Shown here: one piece after another, positions 27,096 through 35,995 of the stretch | How the letters are laid out: each line of letters begins with the position of its first letter | Numbering within the stretch: the first letter of the stretch is position 1 | Assembly (NCBI RefSeq): GCF_006717095.1 | Contig: NZ_VFQE01000001.1 | Coordinates: 1,550,001 to 1,614,000, forward strand | Direction of reading: 5' to 3' | Source of the DNA: Blastococcus colisei | GTDB taxonomy: Bacteria > Actinomycetota > Actinomycetes > Mycobacteriales > Geodermatophilaceae | Length of the DNA: 64,000 bases | Position numbers and translations under genes: made by a program | Notes under the pieces: generated by a model | Databases searched by the model: none | What the model saw: only the letters and a program-made list of their open reading frames with translations | What the model was told of the DNA's origin: nothing

Positions 27096-30000
27096 TCAAG
27101 CCACTTTGGCGGCATGGAAGACGTCCGCCGGTAGCGCGTGTTCGAGGTTCCACAAGATGCGCATGGGCCGCTCGCCGGTGTGTGACAAGTAGGTCATTGG
27201 GCCGGCGTACAGGTAAGGCGGAGCGCCGAGGTTGCCGTCTGATGTCTTGGTCTCACGCAAGAACAGGTGTACCGAGGTTCCGAGCTCACGATGGTGGATG
27301 TAGCGGTTGCCGACGCCCGTGCCGGGGCGAGTCGTGTTCTGTGATTCCCACTGGAAGATGCTCGGTGAGATGGCGTGGTCGGCATACATCGTCGTTGGGG
27401 AGTAGTGCAGCTCGGTCTTCTGCAGGGTTACGAAAAAGAGGTCTGCGCTCTCATCGGGGATCCACCAGACGCCTGCCCCGAACGCGTTGGCAAGGGACTC
27501 CCTGCCGAATGCCGCCAGCGCCTCCACCTGCGTGTACCGCGCGTGTAGATGCAGTGGTCGGGCGCTGGCCGCCGTTAGTTTGGGGGTGACCCGATGCAGC
27601 CGGTCGACTAGCACGTCGGTGAGCTGGGTCAGTTCCTCGGCCCGACTCGGATGGCGGAGGAGCCGGTCAAGGCTTGCCTCGATCGAGCTGAACTGCTCCT
27701 GCTGTCCGAACAGGGAGAAGTGCAGCATTGCTGCAAGGCGACGACTTCGCGCATCTCTCGTTACGTCTGTTGTGCCGGCCGCGGTAATGATTTCCCGGAT
27801 GAACTGGAGGCGTTCGAGGTCGTCGATGTGCAACATGCGCGCAAAGGCATTGGCCAGGCGGCGGTCATCCGGGCCGGGGGTGTCCTGGACGCGCTCAGCG
27901 GCCCTCTGCAGGTCAAGCCAGCTCCGGCGATTGCCGCGGTAGAGGTCCTCGAGCTCGATGCCGGCTTCGTCGAGGAACTCGGCCATCGTCGGCCGCTCCA
28001 AGCTACGCGCCTCGGCGACGAGTCCCTTCCAAGACACGTTCAGGGATTGCTTGATGTTCTCCAGCACGATTCGCTGAGCGACTCTGTCGAGCTCGATGTG
28101 ACAGCCGGCCGGCAGCGTGGGGAACCCCTGCTCGACGTCCCTCTGTAGACCACGACGCGAGCTGCCCGTGAGAGCTCGGAACCGTAAGTCGAAGCGAAAT
28201 TCCTGATGCTGCGCCCCGATGAAGTCGAGGACCGTCAGGCATGCCTTGTCCTCGCTCAGCCGCAAGCCTCGACCGAGCTGCTGCAGGAACACCGTGGCGC
28301 TCTCCGTGGGCCGGAGGAACAGCACCGTGTCGACTGTCGGGATGTCGAGCCCCTCGTTGAACAGGTCGACCGTGAACAGCACGTTGGCCTGGCGCTCGCG
28401 TAAAGCGACGAGGGCAGCGGCTCGCTCCTCGCGCGACGTCTGGGAGGTGATGGCACGGCTGGGGATGCCTGCGGCGCTGAAGCGCTCCGCCATAAACTCG
28501 GCGTGCTGGATGCTCACGCAGAACCCCAGGGCGCGCATCCTCCCGGGGTTCTCCACCTTGTCGTGCACCGCCTGCAGGATGAGACGCACGCGGTGGTCAT
28601 CACCGGTGTAAACGTTGGTGAGCTCGGTGAGGTCGTAGCCGCGACCGCGCTTCCAGCGCACCTGCTCCAGCGCCACGTCATCGTGTAGGCCGAAGTATTG
28701 AAACGGCGCCAGCAGTCCCTGCTCCAGTGCTTCCCACAGCCGCAGCTCCACGGCGGTTCGACCGTCAAACCACTCCCGGACATCGGCGCCGTCGGTGCGT
28801 TCTGGTGTCGCAGTGAGGCCGACAAGGACCTTCGGCGCGACGTGCTCAAGTAGGCGGCGATATGTGGACGCCATTGCGTGGTGGAACTCGTCCACGACGA
28901 TCATGTCGAAGTGCGCGGGATCAAGGTCGGCCCGGTCGAGCTGAGTCAGGGACTGTACGGACCCGAAGACGTGACGCCACTCTCGCGGTCGCTGGCCGGC
29001 GACATAGAGCTCGCCAAAGTCGCCCTGCCTGAGCACGTGTCGGAATGTCGACAGGCTCTGAACCAGCAGCTCTTCGCGGTGAGCGATGAACAGAATGCGG
29101 TCGACCGTTCCTGCGTCGCGCAGCCGCTTGTAGTCCAGCGCAGAGACCACCGTCTTGCCGGTTCCCGTGGCCATCACCACGAGGTTGCGCCACCGGTTGT
29201 GGATGGTGCGCTGCGCCTCGAGCTCGTCGAGGATCTCCCGCTGGTAGCCGAATGGGCGGACGTCGAGTGAGGTGATCTGGATGGGCAGGTCCGAAGGACC
29301 GCCGCGCTCCGCGTTGAGCGCCTCCCGCAACCGGTCGCCGTCCCGTGCCGGGTCGTACGTCTCGAACGATGGGTCAGCCCAGTAGCTGTCGAATGTCTCG
29401 GCGAAGGTCTCGAGAAGATGGGCCTGCTCGACGTTCGAGAGGCGGACGTTCCATTCCAGCCCGTCCGTCAGCGCCGTACGGGACATGTTTGAGGAGCCCA
29501 CGTATGCCGTCGATAGCCCGGTCGCGCGGCGGAATAGCCACGCTTTGGCGTGTAGTCGCGTCGTTCGGGTCTCGTACGAGATCTTGACGTCTGCGCCCAA
29601 CTCCACGAGGCGATCGAGCGCCCGCTGATCGGTCGCGCCCATGTACGTCGTGGTGATGACACGAAGCCGACCGCCCCGCTCCCTCAAGTCGATCAGCGCT
29701 TTCGCTAGCACGCGAAGCCCCTGCCACTTGATGAAGGCGCAGAGCAAGTCCACACCGTCGGCGGACGCGAGCTCCCGAGTGACCTCGTAACCGATGCGGG
29801 GTTGTCCGCGGCCGTTCACCAACAGCGCACTCGTGGACAGCGGGACGGCGGGTCGTTCCGGGAACGACACGGGGCCTGGGACGCTGTTCGGCGCAGCGAC
29901 CGCCAGGAGCTGGCGTACGGGATCAGTGACAGCGTCGTTCGAGTCGGCTGCTTCCGGCGCGAGATCGCCGATCGCGGCAACAATCCGGTTGGCCAATTCG

Positions 30001-30209
30001 ACTTGCCGACTGACGGCCGCGGAATCGCCTCCGCCGGCTGCTCGCAGCGCGCGGCTAGTGAGGCCGGCGATGTGGCGGGCTAGGGCCTCGTGGGCGTCCG
30101 CCGGATCGAGCGCGCCGATCTGAATCAAGTCGTGAGCCGTCGACGTCAAGTCTCTGCTGAAGCGGTCGGTGATCAGGTGCTCGTACAGCCCGGCAGGCAC
30201 GTCCCCCAT
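27096..30209 (-). CDS. PLD-nuclease / superfamily 2 helicase / DUF3427 protein
   Basis: A 1,037-residue protein with three parts. A phospholipase-D-like nuclease module has H220-x-K222 in RLHAKAWLF followed by YVGSSNMSRTAL. A superfamily 2 helicase has Walker A MATGTGKT (residues 347-354), DEFH at 440-443, GLTATPERTDG and QQLGRGLRL. The C-terminal 300 residues match DUF3427 (YTQVEALAAFGRE; DLFFVTLQKTELHYSPTTMY). This architecture is known from restriction-like and repair proteins. The gene is visibly less GC-rich than its neighbours, with many A/T third positions, suggesting acquisition by transfer. Start ATG at 30209. Full length appears intact. Confidence 0.9.
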   Translation of the reverse strand: MGDVPAGLYEHLITDRFSRDLTSTAHDLIQIGALDPADAHEALARHIAGLTSRALRAAGGGDSAAVSRQVELANRIVAAIGDLAPEAADSNDAVTDPVRQLLAVAAPNSVPGPVSFPERPAVPLSTSALLVNGRGQPRIGYEVTRELASADGVDLLCAFIKWQGLRVLAKALIDLRERGGRLRVITTTYMGATDQRALDRLVELGADVKISYETRTTRLHAKAWLFRRATGLSTAYVGSSNMSRTALTDGLEWNVRLSNVEQAHLLETFAETFDSYWADPSFETYDPARDGDRLREALNAERGGPSDLPIQITSLDVRPFGYQREILDELEAQRTIHNRWRNLVVMATGTGKTVVSALDYKRLRDAGTVDRILFIAHREELLVQSLSTFRHVLRQGDFGELYVAGQRPREWRHVFGSVQSLTQLDRADLDPAHFDMIVVDEFHHAMASTYRRLLEHVAPKVLVGLTATPERTDGADVREWFDGRTAVELRLWEALEQGLLAPFQYFGLHDDVALEQVRWKRGRGYDLTELTNVYTGDDHRVRLILQAVHDKVENPGRMRALGFCVSIQHAEFMAERFSAAGIPSRAITSQTSREERAAALVALRERQANVLFTVDLFNEGLDIPTVDTVLFLRPTESATVFLQQLGRGLRLSEDKACLTVLDFIGAQHQEFRFDLRFRALTGSSRRGLQRDVEQGFPTLPAGCHIELDRVAQRIVLENIKQSLNVSWKGLVAEARSLERPTMAEFLDEAGIELEDLYRGNRRSWLDLQRAAERVQDTPGPDDRRLANAFARMLHIDDLERLQFIREIITAAGTTDVTRDARSRRLAAMLHFSLFGQQEQFSSIEASLDRLLRHPSRAEELTQLTDVLVDRLHRVTPKLTAASARPLHLHARYTQVEALAAFGRESLANAFGAGVWWIPDESADLFFVTLQKTELHYSPTTMYADHAISPSIFQWESQNTTRPGTGVGNRYIHHRELGTSVHLFLRETKTSDGNLGAPPYLYAGPMTYLSHTGERPMRILWNLEHALPADVFHAAKVA

Positions 30210-30354
30210 GCGCTGAACGTAACCGGAGGCTGACGCAGCCCGCCTTTACGACGCGACCCCATGGGGTGGGCGCATCGGCCGCTAGCAGCTGCCGTCAGGG
30301 GCCTCCGACGCGAACGCCGCGCAAAGTCAGACGCGTCTTTGCCCACTCCCTTAG

Positions 30355-31758
30355 CTAGATCGCGTACTCACTCAGACGATCCAGCGCGGCGGTGAAGCTG
30401 TCGTTCCAGAGCCCGAGGTGCGGCCACCGTTCGGCGACGTGCGCCGTCGCCTCCTCGACCGACATCCCCTTCTCGCGCACCAGCCAGCCGCGCAGCACTA
30501 GCCCGGTGCGCGAAGCGCCGCCGTGGCAGTGCACCAGGAGCCGGTGTCCCTCCTCCTGCAGCGCCGCCATGTCGTCGAGGACGTCGGCGAGCATTACGCC
30601 GAGGTCGGCGTTGTGCTCGTTGTCGGCGATGTAGGCCATCCGGTGCACGGGGTGCCGGAACGGCTCGCCGAGCCGGCACAGCGAGATGACGGCGAAGTCT
30701 TCCTCGCTGTAGCGCGCGCCATCGAGGTTGCCGGCCCAGATGCCCGGCAGCACCTCCGTCGGCCCGATCCGCGGGATCACACCCGGGTCGTAGTTCTGCT
30801 GCACCGCGCCGTCCAGCGCAGCGGCGAGCTGCTGCAGGTCGGGCAGCCGCCACACGCGATCACCGAAGCCGGGAACCCGCCCGTGCACCACCGACGCCCA
30901 CCGGCTGGGGATCGCCCCCATGCCGAAGACCGCGCCGGCCAGCCCACCGGCGACGGCGGCCACCGTGTCGGTGTCCCCGCCGAGGTCTATCACCAGCCGC
31001 AGCACCTCGGCGAAATCGCGGCCGTTGCGCAGCGCCCACACCGCCTGGCCGAGCGTCGGCCACACCGCACCGTTCGCCTCGGTCGCGTCGGCCGGCGTCC
31101 ACTCCGGCGCCAGCACGGTCGCCCACCGGCCCCGGTGCACGGTCGCCACTGCGTCGAGCACGGACGGGATCGCGGCCAGCGGGTTCCCGCCGTCCAGCGC
31201 CACGCGCACCAGCTCGTGGAAGATCGCGCAGCCCTCGCCGGCCGAGGGGTCGCCGTGGGTCAGTGCCGAGAGGCGCCGGGCGGCGTCCATGGTGGCTTCG
31301 CGACCGTCGCGCGAGAAACGGATGGCGGCCGGCGTGGTCCTCATCAGCGAGCCGTTGCCCGCCGCGTGCCCGGAGCGGGCGAAGTGCTCGGCCGCGGCGA
31401 CGTCCCATGGTCGGCCCGAGCCCATGACGGCGCGCGTCTGGTTGCCGATATCCGGCGGTCCGGCCGCCGCCCAGGTGCGGAACCGGTCGAAGACGTCGGC
31501 CCCGTCCAGACCACCGTGCTCCACCAGCGACGTCGCCACCAGCAGCGCCATCTGCGTGTCGTCCGTGAACTCGCCGGGCTCCCAGTCCAGCGATCCGCCG
31601 CCGCACATCTCCGTCTTCGAGCCGCGGGCCGGCACCGGGAAGCGGGCCGAGAACCGCCCCGGCGGCCCGAACTCGAACGGGGCACCGAGCGCGTCGCCGA
31701 CGGCGGAGCCGACGAGCGCGCCGGCGACGCGGTGGGAGCGGTGCATGCGCTGGGTCAC
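30355..31758 (-). CDS. ADP-ribosylglycohydrolase fused to dual-specificity phosphatase-like domain
   Basis: A 467-residue two-domain protein. Residues 1-300 are an ADP-ribosylglycohydrolase with the magnesium ligands FTDDTQM (65-68) and LGGDTDTVAAVAGG (261-265). Residues 325-467 form a tyrosine/dual-specificity phosphatase with the P-loop HCHGGASRTG (Cys411, Arg417). The first domain would remove ADP-ribose from proteins or nucleic acids; the second would hydrolyse phosphoesters, possibly a phospho-ADP-ribose type product. Both active sites appear complete. It is followed downstream by the leftward helicase gene after 145 bp. The combined substrate is unknown. Confidence 0.88.
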   Translation of the reverse strand: MTQRMHRSHRVAGALVGSAVGDALGAPFEFGPPGRFSARFPVPARGSKTEMCGGGSLDWEPGEFTDDTQMALLVATSLVEHGGLDGADVFDRFRTWAAAGPPDIGNQTRAVMGSGRPWDVAAAEHFARSGHAAGNGSLMRTTPAAIRFSRDGREATMDAARRLSALTHGDPSAGEGCAIFHELVRVALDGGNPLAAIPSVLDAVATVHRGRWATVLAPEWTPADATEANGAVWPTLGQAVWALRNGRDFAEVLRLVIDLGGDTDTVAAVAGGLAGAVFGMGAIPSRWASVVHGRVPGFGDRVWRLPDLQQLAAALDGAVQQNYDPGVIPRIGPTEVLPGIWAGNLDGARYSEEDFAVISLCRLGEPFRHPVHRMAYIADNEHNADLGVMLADVLDDMAALQEEGHRLLVHCHGGASRTGLVLRGWLVREKGMSVEEATAHVAERWPHLGLWNDSFTAALDRLSEYAI

Positions 31759-32229
31759 TCAGGACTCCTGGAAGCGGCGGACAGGTAGACGGGGCGGTCG
31801 TCGAAGCGGCGGCGTCGACGCAGACCCGGTGACTACCGGGGAACCGGCAGCCGAGCCCGGCCGGGCTACACGACGTGAGCCGGACGGCCCTCGACATCGA
31901 GCGTGCCAGACCGGCGGGCTGCGGACGGGAGCGCCAGGGATGCCGAGCGTGGCGCGTGCAACTCCTCGACGCAGTGTGCGGCCAGGCGGTACGACGCAGG
32001 CCGGACCGCTCAGGAACGACCGCTCAGGAACGGACCGGTCCGTCGGCTGCCCTCGAACAGCGGACGGCAGCTCGCGCGGGCACCTGAACGCCGTGTCGAG
32101 GAGCTGTCGTCGGGTCGCCCGATCGGGTGGTTGTCACGGGTCCGTGGCTGCGCGCCCCGGATCGTTGTCAGTAGCTCGTGCCACGGTGCGCCTCCCGCCG
32201 TCGCCGGATGGTCTGGAACAGGGAGTGGC
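31759..32229. other. 471-bp intergenic region with short repeats
   Basis: Divergent region between the leftward glycohydrolase gene and the rightward zinc-ribbon gene. No credible gene was found. It contains a 14-bp tandem duplication and an adjacent GGACCGGTCC palindrome at 32004-32041. Both flanking promoters should lie here. Confidence 0.45.
32004..32041. repeat. 14-bp tandem repeat followed by a 10-bp palindrome
   Basis: GACCGCTCAGGAAC occurs twice without a gap (32004-32017 and 32018-32031), and GGACCGGTCC (32032-32041) follows at once. The arrangement resembles an operator but may be a simple slippage duplication. Confidence 0.5.
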
Positions 32230-32871
32230 ATGAGGGAAACCGTCGGAGCGCAGGTGAGACGCGTGTGTCCCCGGTGCGGGCGCGAGGACTCGATCCCGCT
32301 GGTCTACGGGCTGCCAGGCTCCGACCTCTTCCAACAGGCAGAGCGCGGGCGGGTCGGTCTGGGCGGTTGTCTGGTGATGGACGAGCAGGCGGCGTTCGTC
32401 TGCCGCTCCTGCGAGCTGGAGTGGGGGAGCGAGTCGGACCCGACCGCAGACGAGGCGGAGCTGACCGAGCTGCTGGGCGTGGCCTACCCCGACGTCGTCC
32501 GCGCGCTGGGCACCGGCTGGCGGCGAGAGGCGCCAGCCATCGGAGACGACGTGCAGTGGTTCGTCAGCGGCGAGCCGGCGCAGGTGGCCGTCGGGGTGCA
32601 GGGCCCCTACTTCGTCCTGGCCCGGCCCCTTACCTCTGGGGGCGAGGGTCGCCCCGGACCGCTCTCGACGGACGGTCCGCGGTTCACCCGGGACGACGTC
32701 CTCCTTGACCCGCACCCGGTGGCCGATGCCGCCGAGGCCATCGCTTCCAGCCGGCGTCGGTCGTTCCGCTGGTGCCGCACCTGCCGCCGGGCCACTGCGC
32801 CGGAGTCGTTCGACGCCTCCGAGGGCTCGTGCGAGCACTGTCTGTCGATCCTTCCCGATTCGCACGAGTGA
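32230..32871 (+). CDS. Double zinc-ribbon protein of unknown function
   Basis: A 213-residue protein with Cys pairs at both ends. N-terminal VCPRCGRED and FVCRSCELEW form one ribbon; C-terminal WCRTCRRA and GSCEHCLSIL form another. Between them is a WFVSGEPAQVAVGVQGPYFVLARPL segment with no recognised family. ATG at 32230 has a weak GGGAG site. It lies 168 bp upstream of the exonuclease operon on the same strand; a regulatory or nucleic-acid-binding role is possible but only inferred. Confidence 0.7.
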   Translation: MRETVGAQVRRVCPRCGREDSIPLVYGLPGSDLFQQAERGRVGLGGCLVMDEQAAFVCRSCELEWGSESDPTADEAELTELLGVAYPDVVRALGTGWRREAPAIGDDVQWFVSGEPAQVAVGVQGPYFVLARPLTSGGEGRPGPLSTDGPRFTRDDVLLDPHPVADAAEAIASSRRRSFRWCRTCRRATAPESFDASEGSCEHCLSILPDSHE

Positions 32872-33039
32872 CCGCCGGTTCGGGCGTTTGGCCGAGGCGC
32901 GCACGGGTGCGATGGGGCTGGTGGGGCAGGAGCGGACCGGATCGGCCCGAAACCCCCGGTTCCGTCGCCCCGCCGTGTCATGGTCCGCCGGGCACGTACC
33001 CCTCGGTCGACGTACGGCCGCGAGCGCAGAGGAGCCGTC

Positions 33040-34341
33040 GTGACCGTTGCCGTCGTCGACGTGGAGACCACCGGGTTGTCCCCGAAGATGGACCGCGTCG
33101 TGGAGGTGGGCGTCGTCCTGCTCGACTCCCGCGGTGAGGTCGAGGGCGAGTTCGAGACCCTGGTCAATCCCGGACGGGACGTCGGGCCGACCGGGCTGCA
33201 CGGCATCAGCGCGTCCGACGTCGTGGACGCGCCCGCCTTCTCCGACGTCGCGCCGCACCTGCGGTCGCTGCTCTCCGGCCGCGTCGTCGTCGCCCACAAC
33301 GCGTTGTTCGATCTGCGCTTCCTGGCCCGGGAGTTCGGCCGTGCCGGCTGGCCGATCCCGCTGTCGCCGTCCCTGTGCACCATGCGCTTGGCGCCGCTGT
33401 TCTTCGGCTCGGGCACCCGATCCCTCCAGGCGCTCTGCGGCTTCCTCGACATCCCGCTCGTGCACGGCCACGCCGCGCTGCACGACGCCCGCGCCACCGC
33501 GGAACTGATGCTGTCCATGCTGGCTTCCGACCTGGGCACCGGATCGCTCGCCGGGGCCGGTGTCCGCGTCGACTTCGCGGACGATGGCAGCTACCGCGGC
33601 TTCGAGGCCCTCGACGGTGGCTGGGCCGACCTCGTCGCCGCGGCGTCCGCGCACGCCGCCGACGGCCCGTGTCCTCCGTGCCGCACCCTGCCCCGCGACG
33701 CGGCGACCGCCGCCGTCCGCGAGCGGGACGGCTACCTCGGCGGGCTGGTCGCCGCCCTACCGGCACTGGACGACGCGCCGCCGAGCATGGCGCCGTACCT
33801 GACCGTGCTCGACCAGGTTCTCGAGGACCGGCTCGTCAGCGTCACCGAGGCAGCCCAGCTCGTCGCCCTGGCCGGTGAGCTGGGCTGCGGCTCCGACCAC
33901 GTCTCCGCCGCCCACCGGATCTACCTGGAGGCCTTGGCCACTGCCGCCTACGCCGACGGCGTGGTCACCGACGCGGAGCGCTCCGACCTCGACCGCGTCG
34001 CGTCGCTGCTCGGAATGGGGAGCCGGGACGTCGAGCTGGCACTCGCCGTGGTGCGCAGCGGCGCGCAGGTGTCGCTGCCCCGGCGGGCGGAGGTCTTCGC
34101 GCCCGGCGACCGGATCGTCTTCACCGGAGCCATGAGCCGGACCCGCGACGAGCTCGAGCAGGCTGCGCGCAACGCCGGCCTGACCCCGATGTCCTCGGTC
34201 TCCAAGCAGACCGCCGTCCTCGTCTGCGCCGATCCGCACTCCCAGTCGGGCAAGGCGGCCAAGGCGCGAGCGCTCGGCGTGCGGGTGATCGGCGAGGCGG
34301 TGTTCTGGGAGGCCCTCTCGGTCGCGGGGATGCGCACGTGA
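33040..34341 (+). CDS. DEDDh 3'-5' exonuclease with TerB-like middle and C-terminal BRCT domain
   Basis: A 433-residue protein. The N-terminal DnaQ-like exonuclease has VAVVDVETTGLSP (metal ligands D7 and E9), VVVAHNALFDLRFL and HGHAALHDARATAELM, giving the DEDDh set. A central helical region (LEALATAAYADGVVTDAERSDLDRV) resembles TerB. The C-terminal 75 residues are a BRCT domain (GDRIVFTGAMSRTRDELEQAA; AVLVCADPHSQSGKAAKARALGVRVIGE). It would trim 3' DNA ends, with BRCT mediating protein or DNA contacts. The GTG at 33040 is chosen for its AGAGGAG site over the ATG 60 bp upstream. It overlaps the next gene by GTGA. Confidence 0.88.
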   Translation: MTVAVVDVETTGLSPKMDRVVEVGVVLLDSRGEVEGEFETLVNPGRDVGPTGLHGISASDVVDAPAFSDVAPHLRSLLSGRVVVAHNALFDLRFLAREFGRAGWPIPLSPSLCTMRLAPLFFGSGTRSLQALCGFLDIPLVHGHAALHDARATAELMLSMLASDLGTGSLAGAGVRVDFADDGSYRGFEALDGGWADLVAAASAHAADGPCPPCRTLPRDAATAAVRERDGYLGGLVAALPALDDAPPSMAPYLTVLDQVLEDRLVSVTEAAQLVALAGELGCGSDHVSAAHRIYLEALATAAYADGVVTDAERSDLDRVASLLGMGSRDVELALAVVRSGAQVSLPRRAEVFAPGDRIVFTGAMSRTRDELEQAARNAGLTPMSSVSKQTAVLVCADPHSQSGKAAKARALGVRVIGEAVFWEALSVAGMRT

Positions 34342-35972
34342 CGGCGCGGCTCTTCCCCGAGGAGCCGGAGTTCGCGTCTGCCTCCGAGCAGCTGCTGGTG
34401 CAGACGCTGCGAGACCAGCTGCCCGACGACGCCGCCCTGTTCTGCAACATCCGCTTCAGCGACCGGTCGCAGGACCGGGAAGCCGACGTCATCGTCGCCT
34501 GGCCGGGCGTGGGCGTCGCCGTCGTGGAGGTCAAGGGCGGCAGTGTCTCGCTGGAGCGCGGGGAATGGCGCCAGATCGGTGACGGCGTGGACCGCATGGT
34601 CCGCCCGGTCGACCAGGCGGTCGCCTGCAAGTACCTGCTCTGCGAGTACCTGGCCGACCACCCGCGCTGGACGGCGAGCCGCCCGCGGACCGCCCACCTG
34701 GTCGCGCTGCCGGCGACCACGCTCCCGGCCGACTTCAGGGCGCCGGGGCTGGCGCGCTGGATGACCGTCGACAAGACCGATGTGCCGCACGTCGCGGCCC
34801 GGATCCGGGCGGCGCTGGAGAAGGTGCGGGACGAGCCCGACCCGCCGACGGCGGGCGACGTCGACGCGCTCGTCGACTGCCTCGCCGGGACCGCGATCCC
34901 GCAGCAGGACCTGCTGGCCCAGGTCGCCGAGCGGGAGGCAGCCTGCGACCTGCTCACCCGGCGGCAGGCGAAGGTGCTCACGATGCTCGAGTCGTTCCAC
35001 CGGGTCGAGATCCGTGGCGGTGCCGGCTCCGGCAAGACCTGGCTGGCCGTCGAGAAGGCCCGCCGGCTCGCCGCGCAGGGCCAGCGAGTCGCGCTCATGT
35101 GCTACTCGCGCGGGCTGGCCGAGTTCCTTAAGCGGCGGGTCGACACCCTGCGGAAGAAGGAGCGCCCCGGGTACGTCGGTACCTTTCACTACCTCGGCAT
35201 CGGGTGGGGCGTGGAGCCCGGGTCCGACGACGACAGCCAGTACTGGGAGGAGTTCCTGCCCGCCGAGATGGTCTCGCTGGCGGCGCGGCTGCCGGAGTCC
35301 GAGCGGTTCGATGCGATCGTCATCGACGAGGGGCAGGACTTCGCCGAGAGCTGGTGGGACGTGGTCCGTGCCGCGCTGCGCGACCCGGACGAGGGATCGA
35401 TCTACGTCTTCTCCGACGAGGGGCAGCGGATCTTCGCCCGGCAGGGGCGGCCCACGGTCGACCTGACGCCGATCCCGCTGAACGAGAACCTGCGCAACAC
35501 CAAGCAGATCGCCGGCACCTTCTCCAGCCTCGCCCCCGAGCAGATGGAGATCCGCGGCCTGGCGGGGGTGCCCGTGCGCTTCGTCCAGTGCTCGTCCGAG
35601 GATGCGGTCGACGCTGCCGACGACGTCGCCGAGGCACTGCTCGACGGTGGGTGGCCGCCGGAGCACGTTGCGCTGCTGACCACACACCGCCGGCATCCCG
35701 TCCAGGTGGAGCGGCAGGCCGAGGGGCAGGACGCCTACTGGGACACGTACTGGCAGAACGACGACCTCTTCTACGGCCACGTGCTCGGTTTCAAAGGCCT
35801 CGAGCGCCCCGCCGTCGTCCTGGCCGTCAACGGCTTCCGGAACGAGGCCCGCGCCCGGGAGATGCTCTACGTCGGGCTGTCCCGCGCTCGCGACCTGCTG
35901 GTCGTCTGCGGCGACCTAGAACTCATCCGCCGGGTGGGCGGCAAGGCAGTCGCCCGCCGGCTCACCGCCTGA
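34338..35972 (+). CDS. NERD-domain nuclease fused to UvrD-like helicase
   Basis: A 544-residue protein. The N-terminal NERD domain, related to PD-(D/E)XK nucleases, has ADVIVAWPGVGVAVVEVKGG (D50, E64, K66). The helicase part has Walker A GGAGSGKT (227-234), Walker B IVIDEGQDF (DEGQD at 330-334), NLRNTKQI and YVGLSRARDLLVVCG. It would unwind and possibly nick DNA. Its GTG overlaps the exonuclease stop, so the two are made together; the OGG-fold gene follows after 23 bp. NERD-helicases are frequent in bacterial defence and repair regions. Confidence 0.88.
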   Translation: MTARLFPEEPEFASASEQLLVQTLRDQLPDDAALFCNIRFSDRSQDREADVIVAWPGVGVAVVEVKGGSVSLERGEWRQIGDGVDRMVRPVDQAVACKYLLCEYLADHPRWTASRPRTAHLVALPATTLPADFRAPGLARWMTVDKTDVPHVAARIRAALEKVRDEPDPPTAGDVDALVDCLAGTAIPQQDLLAQVAEREAACDLLTRRQAKVLTMLESFHRVEIRGGAGSGKTWLAVEKARRLAAQGQRVALMCYSRGLAEFLKRRVDTLRKKERPGYVGTFHYLGIGWGVEPGSDDDSQYWEEFLPAEMVSLAARLPESERFDAIVIDEGQDFAESWWDVVRAALRDPDEGSIYVFSDEGQRIFARQGRPTVDLTPIPLNENLRNTKQIAGTFSSLAPEQMEIRGLAGVPVRFVQCSSEDAVDAADDVAEALLDGGWPPEHVALLTTHRRHPVQVERQAEGQDAYWDTYWQNDDLFYGHVLGFKGLERPAVVLAVNGFRNEARAREMLYVGLSRARDLLVVCGDLELIRRVGGKAVARRLTA

Positions 35973-35995
35973 CCGCGATCTACGGAGACAACAGC

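Noticed and set aside
30255-30275. CCCCATGGGG palindrome between the helicase and glycohydrolase genes
   Set aside because: Ten-base palindromes are frequent in this composition and no promoter element or repeat partner was seen.
32178-32708. Alternative plus-strand frame over the zinc-ribbon gene
   Set aside because: It lacks the paired Cys motifs and is Arg/Ala-rich; the frame from 32230 is clearly the coding one.
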